32,269 bases of DNA. It comes from JADKCL01 sp046050405. GTDB lineage: Bacteria; Bacteroidota; Bacteroidia; J057; JADKCL01. Positions 9,736 to 17,934 of this stretch are shown piece after piece. A program made the position numbers and the translations under genes. The notes beneath the pieces are model-generated. The model worked only from the letters and a program-made list of their open reading frames with translations, had not been told where the DNA came from and did not search any database. Location of the stretch: the NCBI GenBank assembly GCA_046050405.1, contig JBJOPY010000230.1, forward strand, positions 1 to 32,269. The letters run 5' to 3'. The stretch's first letter is position 1. Each line of letters opens with the position of its first letter.

Positions 9736-9743
9736 CAAACATA
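9736..9743 (-). promoter_or_regulatory. -7 promoter element for the S41 protease operon
   Basis: TATGTTTG on the minus strand matches TAnnTTTG exactly, 13 bases upstream of ATG 9722. Transcription would begin at about 9730, giving a very short leader. Confidence 0.55.
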
Positions 9744-9888
9744 ACCCAAGAATGGGAATCTGAACCGTTCCTTTCCCCCGGGATTGCCAGTCTGCGGGAC
9801 AAGGGCTGCATGGATACGGGGGCGTTTCAGAATGTGGTCCGGCCGGGCCATTCCCGTCCGCAAATTCCCACTCCCCGGGCGCTCGGTT

Positions 9889-10170
9889 TCAAATGGTGCC
9901 CGCCTCCAGGTGCTTTCCTTTCGCTTGCAATTGTCCGCCTCCCTCGGGGTTGGCCATCGGCCGGCCATCGCATCGGAAGGGGTCAAAATATCGCGCCTTG
10001 ATCTGGCTGCTGCCCACAGCCGGTTCCACATAGCCCGCATTCACTGTGATTTCCTGCATGGCGAATCCATGCAGCCGGGACAGCTCCTCTTCCTGCGGGA
10101 GGAGCCGTGTGGCCGGATTCATCGGCACCGCAGTCAATGCCACCTCCCCCCACATCTCGGGCGTACACAT
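9889..10170 (-). CDS. Possible small protein, unrecognised
   Basis: A 93-codon open frame in the 500 bp gap between the S41 protease and the plus-strand lipoprotein. I do not recognise the product. In its favour, the codons have a GC-rich third position like the neighbouring genes, and the translation contains ordinary protein-like stretches such as EEELSRLHGFAMQEITVN and SSQIKARYFDPFRC. Against it, there is no family match I can name, no clear promoter and no neighbour it overlaps. It contains no signal peptide or membrane segment. It could equally be a decayed C-terminal fragment of a lost gene or a chance frame. Confidence 0.25.
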   Translation of the reverse strand: MCTPEMWGEVALTAVPMNPATRLLPQEEELSRLHGFAMQEITVNAGYVEPAVGSSQIKARYFDPFRCDGRPMANPEGGGQLQAKGKHLEAGTI

Positions 10171-10193
10171 CACAGCCCATCCAAAAAAAAACC

Positions 10194-10201
10194 TACCTTT
10201 G
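10194..10201 (+). promoter_or_regulatory. -7 promoter element for the lipoprotein/radical SAM pair
   Basis: TACCTTTG is an exact match to TAnnTTTG and follows a run of nine adenines. Transcription would begin near 10206, leaving a leader of about 18 bases before ATG 10224. This also supports the choice of 10224 over the upstream in-frame ATG at 10107. No clear -33 TTG is present. Confidence 0.6.
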
Positions 10202-10223
10202 CACTGCTATTCAGTGTATTCAG

Positions 10224-11042
10224 ATGAAGGGAAAGATCATCGTCCTCGTGGCCATCTCGGCACTGCTCTCCGCCTGCGGAAAGATCGCCACGGTCAATTC
10301 TCCACGCGAAAAAGCGGATATCAGCCTTGTAGAAAATGCCCGTTATGACCCTGAATCGAAGATCCGGTACATGGTCAGCAATGACAATACGCATTTCTAT
10401 TTCCGATTCGACACCGACAATTTCGGCACGATCATGCGGGTGAGGAAGCAGGGGGCGATTGTGCGATTCGACACCCAGGGCAAGCGCAAGGGGACACATT
10501 ATCTCAAGTACCCTGTCTATGAGACCGAAACGGCACCTGCCCTGGGAGCAGGCGACGACCCGAGGGTCTTGCCCGGGGGAATGGTGAGGAGCGCTCTTTT
10601 TCCGCCCACCACCACCGCAGCCTGGGCAGATGGTGGAGTCCTGCGGACAGTCGATCTCGGCCTGAACAAGGAAGGCTTCATCTGCCATGCGGGGCTGGAC
10701 GACAAGGACGTTCTGGTGTACTTCGTCGGTGTTCCCTTCAGCCTGATCGGAGGCACGAAACCGGAAGATTTCCCGAACCTGAATGTCGAGCTGGAGATAC
10801 CGTCCCCCGATGGTACCCAGAAGCTCAGCGGAAATTCCAATTCCAGCATGCCCACTGGCGTCAGTTCCGGTATGCCCGGCGCGATGAACTCCGGCATGAA
10901 CACCATGCCTGGCGGCGGAATCAACAATCAACCGGGAGGTTCCATGGGCGCCGCCCCGATGATGAGTTCTGGCGGCGTCAGCGGCATCCCTGACATCCGC
11001 ATCTGGATGCACGTGAAGCTGAGCCCATCCACTGCGCCGTAA
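10224..11042 (+). CDS. Lipoprotein preceding a radical SAM gene
   Basis: A 272-residue predicted lipoprotein of no family I recognise. It opens with MKGK, a hydrophobic run and the lipobox LLSAC, so the mature protein is acylated at about residue 18. Residues about 40-110 look like beta-rich sequence (YMVSNDNTHFYFRFDTDNF). Residues about 210-255 are a low-complexity Gly/Met/Ser/Asn/Pro segment with repeated GM, SGM and PGG units, followed by a short strand-like tail (IWMHVKL). The stop codon at 11040-11042 is immediately followed by the initiation codon region of the radical SAM gene, so the two are translated from one message. Whether the lipoprotein is a substrate, a partner or merely a neighbour of that enzyme cannot be told from sequence. 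Confidence 0.82.
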   Translation: MKGKIIVLVAISALLSACGKIATVNSPREKADISLVENARYDPESKIRYMVSNDNTHFYFRFDTDNFGTIMRVRKQGAIVRFDTQGKRKGTHYLKYPVYETETAPALGAGDDPRVLPGGMVRSALFPPTTTAAWADGGVLRTVDLGLNKEGFICHAGLDDKDVLVYFVGVPFSLIGGTKPEDFPNLNVELEIPSPDGTQKLSGNSNSSMPTGVSSGMPGAMNSGMNTMPGGGINNQPGGSMGAAPMMSSGGVSGIPDIRIWMHVKLSPSTAP

Positions 11043-11043
11043 A

Positions 11044-13269
11044 TTGGATGTGAGATCGGACTCCGACGCGCCCCTGCCACCTGTGCGGCCCAAGATCCTG
11101 CTGATCACGCCACCGTTTACACAGCTGAACACCCCCTATCCGGCGACACCCTACCTGAAGGGCTTCCTGAACACGCTCGGCTACGCCTCCCATCAATTCG
11201 ACCTCGGCCTGGAGGTGATCCTCCGCATTTTTACGCCTAGCGGACTGAAAAGCCTCTTTGCCAAAGCCAGTGCTTCTCCATTACCCCTGAGTGAAAATAC
11301 AGCCCGCATCCTCAGCCTGCAAGAGGATTACATCCGCACCATTGCCCCGGTGGTCGCATTCCTTCAGAACAAAAACCCAACCCTCGCCCACCAGATCGTC
11401 TCCCGCGACTACTTGCCAGAAGCGGGACGGTTCATGGACTCGGAAGATTTGGAGGAGGCTTTCGGAACTGCCGGCATCCATGACCATGCACGGCACCTGG
11501 CGACACTTTACCTGGAAGACCTCGGCGACCTCCTCACGGAAGCCGTCGACCCAGAATTCGGGTTCAGCCGCTATGCGGAGCGGCTTGGCCGCACCGCAAC
11601 CCATTTCGACGAGCTGGAAACGGCCCTGATGGCTGGGGATACATTGGTGTCAGAGATCCTGGCCCGGATCCTGGCAGAGAAGATGGAGCGGATTCGGCCC
11701 GGCTTGGTTTGTCTCAGCATCCCCTTTCCCGGCAACCTGTTCGGAGCACTGAAATGCGGACAGTTCATCCGCAGCCACTTTCCCGAAACCAAGGTCGTCA
11801 TCGGCGGCGGCTACGTCAATACCGAACTGCGGAGCCTGCGTGAGCCACGGCTTTTCGATTACCTAGATTTCGTGGCACTCGACGACGGGGAGGCTCCACT
11901 GATGTATCTGCTCGAATACCTGGAGGGCAAGCGTACGCAGGCCCATCTGAAACGTATCTTTTTAAGGGAGGAAGGGGTGGTGAAATTCGTCAACGGCGCT
12001 ACCGAAAGGGATGTTCCGCAACGTGAAACAGGAACGCCTGATTACACCGACCTTCTGCTGGGTGACTATCTGTCGGTCATTGAATTGGTGAATCCCATGC
12101 ACCGCCTCTGGAGCGACGGACGGTGGAACAAGCTCACACTCGCGCATGGATGCTACTGGGGCAAGTGCAGTTTCTGTGATGTGAGCCTGGACTACATCCG
12201 CCGCTATGAGCCCCTGACGCCGGCCATCCTCTGCGACCGCATCGAGGAGATCATGGCACAAACCGGGCAAAATGGATTTCATTTCGTGGATGAGGCGGCT
12301 CCGCCGGCACTCATGGGGGATCTCGCACTGGAGATCATCCGCCGCGGAATGACGGTGGTTTGGTGGACGAACATCCGTTTCGAGAAGCGCTTCACCGCCG
12401 ACCTCTGCCACCTGCTGCGTGCCTCGGGCTGCATCGCGGTTTCTGGCGGATTGGAGGTGGCAAGCGACCGCTTGCTGGACAAAATGAAAAAGGGTGTCAC
12501 CGTTGCCCAAGTCGCCAATGTCGCCTCCGCCTTCACGGGGGCGGGCATCATGGTGCATGCCTATCTCATGTACGGGTTCCCGACACAGACCGCGCAGGAA
12601 ACGATCGATTCACTGGAGATGGTTCGCCAGATGTTTGAACTTGGCATCCTGCAAAGCGGATTCTGGCACCGGTTTGCGATGACCGCCCATAGCCCTGTCG
12701 GCCTGCAACCTGCCGCCTTCGGCGTGACCGAGACAGGGCCAGTCTTCGGAGGATTTGCCGACAACGACCGCTTTCACCACGACCCCAAGGGTGCCGCCCA
12801 TGACCGGTTCTCGGATGGGCTGCGCAATAGCCTGCTGAACTATATGCGTGGCGTGGGCTTCGAGGTGCCGCTTGGAAAATGGTTCAAGGGACGCGTCCCC
12901 CGGACAAGCGTCGCACGCGATTATATCCAACACTGCCTGGAAGCCGGAACAGAATCCTTGCGCCCCAATGCCTTTGTCGTCTGGCTGGGCCGGATTCCGA
13001 GGCTTAGCATTTCCACGGAAGACCCTGGGATCGCTGAGCTGGAATTTATGGATCGCAAGGAGGACTACATCCTTGAATTCAGCACGCCGATGGCGGAATG
13101 GTTGCTGGAAATGCTCCCAAGGCTTCGCCCCTGGGAACAGCAAGTCCTGTGGACGGAGGTGACTGTCCGCTTTGCAGCTGCCGGGCTGGCGGATTTCACG
13201 GACTGGGAGGAATTCTGGACCTCGGAAATAGGGGGGCAACTGCGCCTGGGTGGATTGTTGGTGATTTGA
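11044..13269 (+). CDS. B12-binding-domain radical SAM protein with CX4CX2C motif
   Basis: A 741-residue enzyme of the B12-binding radical SAM superfamily, many members of which are methyltransferases or ring-forming enzymes. The N-terminal part has the Rossmann-like cobalamin-binding pattern (KILLITPPF at about 17-25, VVIGGGYVN near 252, DDGEAPLMYLLEYL near 280), without a DxHxxG motif. The radical SAM core begins near 360 with C370, C375 and C378: CYWGKCSFC, spacing CX4CX2C where the canonical spacing is CX3CX2C. Further core motifs are HFVDEAAPP near 418 and SGGLEVASDRLLDKMKKGV near 470. A C-terminal domain of about 200 residues is unassigned. No ATG is near the start; TTG 11044 and GTG 11050 are the options, directly abutting the lipoprotein stop. 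The substrate is unknown. Confidence 0.88.
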   Translation: MDVRSDSDAPLPPVRPKILLITPPFTQLNTPYPATPYLKGFLNTLGYASHQFDLGLEVILRIFTPSGLKSLFAKASASPLPLSENTARILSLQEDYIRTIAPVVAFLQNKNPTLAHQIVSRDYLPEAGRFMDSEDLEEAFGTAGIHDHARHLATLYLEDLGDLLTEAVDPEFGFSRYAERLGRTATHFDELETALMAGDTLVSEILARILAEKMERIRPGLVCLSIPFPGNLFGALKCGQFIRSHFPETKVVIGGGYVNTELRSLREPRLFDYLDFVALDDGEAPLMYLLEYLEGKRTQAHLKRIFLREEGVVKFVNGATERDVPQRETGTPDYTDLLLGDYLSVIELVNPMHRLWSDGRWNKLTLAHGCYWGKCSFCDVSLDYIRRYEPLTPAILCDRIEEIMAQTGQNGFHFVDEAAPPALMGDLALEIIRRGMTVVWWTNIRFEKRFTADLCHLLRASGCIAVSGGLEVASDRLLDKMKKGVTVAQVANVASAFTGAGIMVHAYLMYGFPTQTAQETIDSLEMVRQMFELGILQSGFWHRFAMTAHSPVGLQPAAFGVTETGPVFGGFADNDRFHHDPKGAAHDRFSDGLRNSLLNYMRGVGFEVPLGKWFKGRVPRTSVARDYIQHCLEAGTESLRPNAFVVWLGRIPRLSISTEDPGIAELEFMDRKEDYILEFSTPMAEWLLEMLPRLRPWEQQVLWTEVTVRFAAAGLADFTDWEEFWTSEIGGQLRLGGLLVI

Positions 13270-13631
13270 GATCATCGCACGAGGCGGCGGCATGCGGATT
13301 CTCTGCCTTGGATCCCTGCCTTTTCGAGCCCAGCGGGCATTCGCACAAGATTTTCACCAGGCATGATCTGCATGGTCTCCCTTGACACCCGAGGGAATCC
13401 CGGCTGTGCCTGCACTGCGAGCGGCCTACCCCCTCCCAAACTGCATGGATGCATGGGGGATTCTCTGGTCATCAGGGGCTGGAAATGAGGTCGGGGAAAC
13501 CTCTGCCAGCGGTCTAGGCGATGCAGTGGTCCGCATCGGTGGAAGCCATTCCGAAATTGAATCCATGCGCCCAGGACATACAGCCTGCGGCGCCCCTTGC
13601 CCATTTCCCCCAGAATCCCCAATTTCACCGC
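13270..13631. other. Intergenic region before vsr
   Basis: 362 bp between the radical SAM stop and the GTG start of vsr. Open frames here are shadows or low-complexity. I see no exact -7 element, no hairpin with a T-tract and no trace of a cytosine methyltransferase gene. Confidence 0.45.
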
Positions 13632-14063
13632 GTGGCCGACATTCACAAAGCACTTACGCGCAGCGAGATCATGTCCCGCATTCGCAGCAAGAATACGCGG
13701 CCTGAGCTGCTGGTGAGGCACTTCCTCTGGGTCAGCGGCTTCCGCTACCGATTGCACCGCAAGCAACTCCCGGGCAAGCCCGACATCGTCCTGACACGGT
13801 ACAAGACCGTGATCTTCGTGCATGGCTGCTTCTGGCATGGACATGGAAACTGCCCGCAGTTCAAGATGCCGAGCACCCGGAGGGAGTTTTGGGAAGCCAA
13901 GATCGGCCGCAACCAGGAACGGGATGCCCATTCACAAGCCAAGCTCCGCGAAATGGGCTGGAACGTCATCGTCGTCTGGGAATGCGAAATCGCTGGGAAA
14001 GCTGGGAAAGCCCGCCTGGTGCGGCTCATCACTGAGATTCTCGCCGAAGAATCCTTGATCTGA
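13632..14063 (+). CDS. vsr: Very short patch repair endonuclease (Vsr)
   Basis: A 143-residue mismatch endonuclease. In the well-studied enzyme it nicks 5' of the T in T:G mismatches formed by deamination of 5-methylcytosine. From the GTG at 13632 the catalytic residues fall exactly at the E. coli Vsr numbers: D51 (KPDIV), H64 and H69 (HGCFWHGH). This fixes the unusual GTG start, although the frame is open from 13521. Other family marks are MSRIRSKNTRPE at the N-terminus, FWEAKIGRNQERD and WNVIVVWECEI. Structural zinc ligands are present (C66, H71, a Cys at 74 one residue later than in E. coli, and the Cys of WEC). No C5 cytosine methyltransferase gene is adjacent, although vsr usually sits beside one. 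Confidence 0.95.
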   Translation: MADIHKALTRSEIMSRIRSKNTRPELLVRHFLWVSGFRYRLHRKQLPGKPDIVLTRYKTVIFVHGCFWHGHGNCPQFKMPSTRREFWEAKIGRNQERDAHSQAKLREMGWNVIVVWECEIAGKAGKARLVRLITEILAEESLI

Positions 14064-14385
14064 ATCGGCTCAGCTATTCAGCACGTGTGCAGTCGTCAAA
14101 GTCCAGGCCCTTGGGATCCCAGGGGAGGAAAAGGCTTCGTTCCGCCGATGGCTTTGCGGAAGGCGGCAGTTCCGAATCTCGCATGGTGGTCAATGGTCAG
14201 GGATCATCGGATGCCCGCCCTGTCGGCGCACCATTTCCTTGACCAAGTCCATTGGCATGAATCCTCATACCTGGAGCCGGAGAATCTTCCCACCCAGTAT
14301 CCGTCACAACCTCTGGATTGGCAGAAGTTCAAGCCCGATGGCCTCCTCTTGACCCTGCATGTCGCGTCTTCCTGGGGCCAAGCCC
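14064..14385. other. Convergent intergenic region between vsr and the sensor kinase
   Basis: 322 bp between two converging genes. A plus-strand open frame runs from 14085 into the kinase gene but its product is Pro/Trp-rich and unlike a real protein. I see no clear terminator for either gene. Confidence 0.4.
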
Positions 14386-16668
14386 CTAACCTCCCGCCTC
14401 CTGCTCCCGAAACCGCACCACGAACTCTGTAAAGAAACCTTCCTTGCTCTCCACCGCTATCCGGCCACCGATCTCTCGGACGGCACGATGGACGAGGTAG
14501 AGGCCCAGCCCTTGGCCCTTGGAGCGCTCAGTCCCACGGAAGAACAGGTCGAAGATCTTGTCACGAATCGGATGGGGAATGCCTATCCCTTCGTCGGTGA
14601 TCCGGATCATCACACTATCGTCCTCCATTTGAATCAGCACATCGACTTTAGGCGAATCGTTGGCGGGATCCTTGCGAAAGAGGCAGGCATTCTCCAGAAG
14701 GTTCTCTAGAATCACACGGATCAGGATCCGGTCCACGATGACCGGGCGCTGCAGGCGATCTTCGAGCCGTATGTCCGGGTATTTCACGCCCGGGATCTCC
14801 TTCAACTGTGGACGAATGTCCAGGATCAACTCCTCCAGATTCACCGCGCCAATCTCCCGGAATCCATTTTTTAGTTCGTTGATTTGGATGATCTTCCGTA
14901 GAATCTTGTCGCTGTAGATGGCGACAACTTCCACCATGTCCATGGCTTGCACGAGTTCCTTGACTTGGCCAGAATCCCTCGCGACCATCACAAGTCCTTT
15001 CAGACGAGCAATTGGCCCCAGAAGATCGTTCGAACTCCTGCCGATAAAGGTCTCGAGCGCTTCGTTTTCTGCGATCAAGCTCTCCACGGCATACTGGAGG
15101 GTCTCTGTGCGCTCGGCGACTGCCGCATCATAATCGATACTGCTTTCCTCCAGGTGCGCGCTGACTCTGGACAGTTCTTCCTTCCCCTGTTCCAGTTCAT
15201 CAGCTTGCTCCAGTTCCTCCAGCAAGCGCTGTCTCTCCCGCATGTCCTGGGCACGGGATTTCAGCAGGAAGAACAAGCCTCCCCCTGTACAGAGAAACAG
15301 TGCCACTAGACTCACCCACAGCCAAATCCGCGTTCTTCTCAGTTTGCCGGCGGCCAGTTTCATTTCCTCCTCAGCCCTGAGCGCCAACTGTCCCCTGACG
15401 AACCTGGAATCGTAGGCCATCTGCACTTCGGTGGCCAAGGCTTGGCTGAGTTGCACTTGGCGGGCGAGGCTGTCTCTCGCAATGGCCTCACGCCTGAAAT
15501 ACTGCAGCGCCTTGGCATAGTCGCCGAGGCCTTCGCTTGCCTTTGCCAGAAGGCCATTGATCTTCACCAGCCGATTGAACGCGTGAATGCGATTTGCCAC
15601 TGTGATCGCAGTGTCACCGTGCCGATAAGCCCGACTGAAATCCGATTTTGCCACTGAAGCCTCGATGATCCCGATTCTCGCATCCAAGGCAGGTACAGGA
15701 TCACGCTGAAGCCGCAGCAAATTCAGTGCAGCATAGCAGCGCTTCATCGCTGAATCAGGAATCCCGAGCCTCATTTCCGCCTCGGCGATGCCGATCAATG
15801 CCAATCCCGCTCGGTGGGACGATCGGTCTTCCAAGGAAATGAGATAGGCTCTCCTGAGCAACTGAAAGCCAATGTCCTTCTTTCCAGATCGCACCTTGGC
15901 GGTGCCTTGGCCAACCAAGGCCCGTGCCTGACCACCCCTGTTTCCATATGCTTTCCAGGCTTCCGCAGCTGCATGGTATTGTATCGCTGCCGAGTCGTAG
16001 CGCCCTTGCAACAACAGCAAATCACCCAGGGATTCGCCCGCCTCAGCCCTCCCGGTCACATCTCCACTTTCCGAGGCCAGGCGCATGGCAGCCCTGAAAT
16101 ATCCGCTTGCCTGGGCCAGCCCTCCAATTTCCAAGAAAAGCCTTCCTCGGAAATGATCGGGACCTGACCACTTCGTGGAGTCCAAGATCACCAACGAATC
16201 TGCCTGGTGGCTTGCTGCCAATGCCAGGTGGTAGGATTTCTTCGCCAATAAGATTTCACCTTCCACGAGGGCGCATCTGGCAAGGCTCCGCATATCGCCA
16301 GCCTGTCCAAATTGAGATTTGCAGATCTCAAGCGATGCCTCCGCATTGTTCAAGTCGCCTTTGGTTGCGAAAGCCCGCGCTTGCAACAAACGGGCATGGG
16401 CTTCCCCGGAAAGGTAACCGAGGTTGCGGCTGAGGGCCATCGCCTGCGAGGCATAGCGCATGGCGGAATCAGGATAGTCCCGCACCATGGCACCGCTAAT
16501 GCGCAGCAACGTCACGACTCGGTTGCTGTCATTGGGCAAAACGGTCAAGCGCCTGACATCATCATCCAGTCGCTGCCCGAGAAGTGTCCCTGGCGGAAAG
16601 GACATCACCAAAAGGAGCCCCAACCACCGCAGGGCGAACAGAGACTTGAAAAATTGAACGTTTTCCAT
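14386..16668 (-). CDS. TPR sensor kinase-like protein lacking the H-box histidine
   Basis: A 760-residue envelope-spanning sensor. A signal peptide covers about residues 1-31 (cut likely after LLG). Residues about 35-430 are repeated helical pairs of the tetratricopeptide type, placed in the periplasm. A single membrane segment is at about 446-468, followed by a charged coiled coil to about 525. The dimerisation/H-box region reads RSSNDLLGPIARLKGL, where the phospho-acceptor His of this family is Asn547 (codon AAC, checked on the strand). The ATPase domain is intact: N-box ENLLENA, G1 DEGIGIP, F-box FDLFFRG and G2 GQGLGLYLV. It may therefore bind ATP but not autophosphorylate in the usual way. 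No response regulator is adjacent. The metallophosphoesterase gene lies 96 bases upstream on the same strand. Confidence 0.88.
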   Translation of the reverse strand: MENVQFFKSLFALRWLGLLLVMSFPPGTLLGQRLDDDVRRLTVLPNDSNRVVTLLRISGAMVRDYPDSAMRYASQAMALSRNLGYLSGEAHARLLQARAFATKGDLNNAEASLEICKSQFGQAGDMRSLARCALVEGEILLAKKSYHLALAASHQADSLVILDSTKWSGPDHFRGRLFLEIGGLAQASGYFRAAMRLASESGDVTGRAEAGESLGDLLLLQGRYDSAAIQYHAAAEAWKAYGNRGGQARALVGQGTAKVRSGKKDIGFQLLRRAYLISLEDRSSHRAGLALIGIAEAEMRLGIPDSAMKRCYAALNLLRLQRDPVPALDARIGIIEASVAKSDFSRAYRHGDTAITVANRIHAFNRLVKINGLLAKASEGLGDYAKALQYFRREAIARDSLARQVQLSQALATEVQMAYDSRFVRGQLALRAEEEMKLAAGKLRRTRIWLWVSLVALFLCTGGGLFFLLKSRAQDMRERQRLLEELEQADELEQGKEELSRVSAHLEESSIDYDAAVAERTETLQYAVESLIAENEALETFIGRSSNDLLGPIARLKGLVMVARDSGQVKELVQAMDMVEVVAIYSDKILRKIIQINELKNGFREIGAVNLEELILDIRPQLKEIPGVKYPDIRLEDRLQRPVIVDRILIRVILENLLENACLFRKDPANDSPKVDVLIQMEDDSVMIRITDEGIGIPHPIRDKIFDLFFRGTERSKGQGLGLYLVHRAVREIGGRIAVESKEGFFTEFVVRFREQEAGG

Positions 16669-16764
16669 GAAAAGGGCTGCAATCTACGATTTTTTAGGCC
16701 ACGCCCCACATGTGTTTTCTGTCATGGAATTATTCCCCAGCGGAGCGAGTAAAGGCGGGCTCTG

Positions 16765-17934
16765 TCAGGCAGGGAATCTTCTGGCCCTGCGTGGAAAGAA
16801 CCTCCGCCATGCGACCAGGATCGCCATCCCCACGAAAAAGCCCATGAGGAATCCTGTCCCGTTCGCTTGGACGAAATCCTTCATCCGTGCTGAAAATGAA
16901 CGTGTCGCGACCTCCTGCCTTCGCCGCATTTCAGCCCGCCAGAAATCAAGGTCAAATACCCCGCCAAGCATGGGTGGCGGGTCAGCCAACCAGAAGACCT
17001 GCGGATAGACCCATCCAGAGCGATCCACTTCCACTTGCCAGAGGGCATCTTCGGGCCTATCGCCAAGGCCAGCCGCATAAAAATGCCGCCGGCCATCGTC
17101 AGAATGCCCTTCGAAGACGGTGAACGACCAACTTGCCCCGATGTCTCCGCTGAACCAATACATTTTTTGATCCCCGACAATGTTCAAGATGGACTGGTAC
17201 ACCATTTTTGCTGAGTCGATGTCCACCAGCGGCCCAAATGGTTCATTGGCGAAGTCGTCCATTTCCCCGAATCCTGGCTCCGCCAAGGCCCAGAGGAGAC
17301 GATGGGAAAACACGAGGACGCTCTTGTGTGCAGGACGGGTCTCGCGAATGGAATCCAACTGCCGCATCAGATCCCGGGAGCCTCCGGGCTGTCTCAACCT
17401 CTCAGTCGGCAACAACAGGAAGAGGCTGGAATCGGCGGTGAACTCCCCCACTGCACGGACAGCCCCGGATTGACTCTGACCATAGACGCGAGGAAGATGA
17501 CCTGACAATGCCGGAGGCAGGGATCCGTCTGGAAGCAAATCATGGTTGCCCGCAACCAAAATCGTCGGTTGAGGGATGCACAGCAAGGTTCTCCGGAGGT
17601 TGCGAACCTGTACCGTATCCCCCGCATTGCGCACGAGGTCCCCCAAGGCAAAGATCCAGTCAGGGGACAGGTCCTCGATACGGGGAATCGCGGACAGGAA
17701 GCTGGAGGCGGGGAATACGGAGTGTATGTTTTCAGGGGCCCCATACCAATGGCCGCCGGCAAGGAAGACATGGCCACCGATCCTGCCCTCAGAGGCCGAA
17801 TCCACGGACTCCCCGGGGTTCCCCCTTGCAATTTCCCGTGCTTGCACGGGTAGCGACAGAGTCACCAGCAAGGAAGCTGCCAACGCAATTCCCTCCAAGC
17901 AGTTACGAATCCGACTGGGAAGACTGTCACCCAT
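16765..17934 (-). CDS. Exported metallophosphoesterase with C-terminal membrane anchor
   Basis: A 389-residue calcineurin-like phosphoesterase. I prefer ATG 17934 over the upstream in-frame ATG at 17976 because it places the hydrophobic signal (ALAASLLVTLSLPVQA) about 16 residues from the start; either is possible. Metal-binding motifs are GGHWYGAP in place of the usual DxH near residue 55, FALGDLVRNAGD near 95, AGNHD near 128 and VFSHRLLW near 205. The first motif lacks the usual Asp, as seen in some divergent members. The C-terminus has a membrane helix (FLMGFFVGMAILVAW) followed by a strongly basic tail, so the catalytic domain should sit in the periplasm, anchored to the inner membrane. 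It precedes the sensor kinase gene by 96 bases and may be co-transcribed with it. The substrate is unknown. Confidence 0.85.
   Translation of the reverse strand: MGDSLPSRIRNCLEGIALAASLLVTLSLPVQAREIARGNPGESVDSASEGRIGGHVFLAGGHWYGAPENIHSVFPASSFLSAIPRIEDLSPDWIFALGDLVRNAGDTVQVRNLRRTLLCIPQPTILVAGNHDLLPDGSLPPALSGHLPRVYGQSQSGAVRAVGEFTADSSLFLLLPTERLRQPGGSRDLMRQLDSIRETRPAHKSVLVFSHRLLWALAEPGFGEMDDFANEPFGPLVDIDSAKMVYQSILNIVGDQKMYWFSGDIGASWSFTVFEGHSDDGRRHFYAAGLGDRPEDALWQVEVDRSGWVYPQVFWLADPPPMLGGVFDLDFWRAEMRRRQEVATRSFSARMKDFVQANGTGFLMGFFVGMAILVAWRRFFPRRARRFPA

Noticed and set aside
9012..10001. 329-residue plus-strand open frame
   Set aside because: Mostly antisense to the S41 protease gene, and its translation is not protein-like near its end.
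10170..11132. 320-residue minus-strand open frame
   Set aside because: Antisense to the lipoprotein gene and its junction with the radical SAM gene; the lipoprotein has a promoter, lipobox and coupled downstream gene.
13272..13931. 219-residue minus-strand open frame opposite vsr
   Set aside because: Antisense to vsr over its coding core, with no recognisable motif. The vsr frame carries catalytic residues at the exact family positions.
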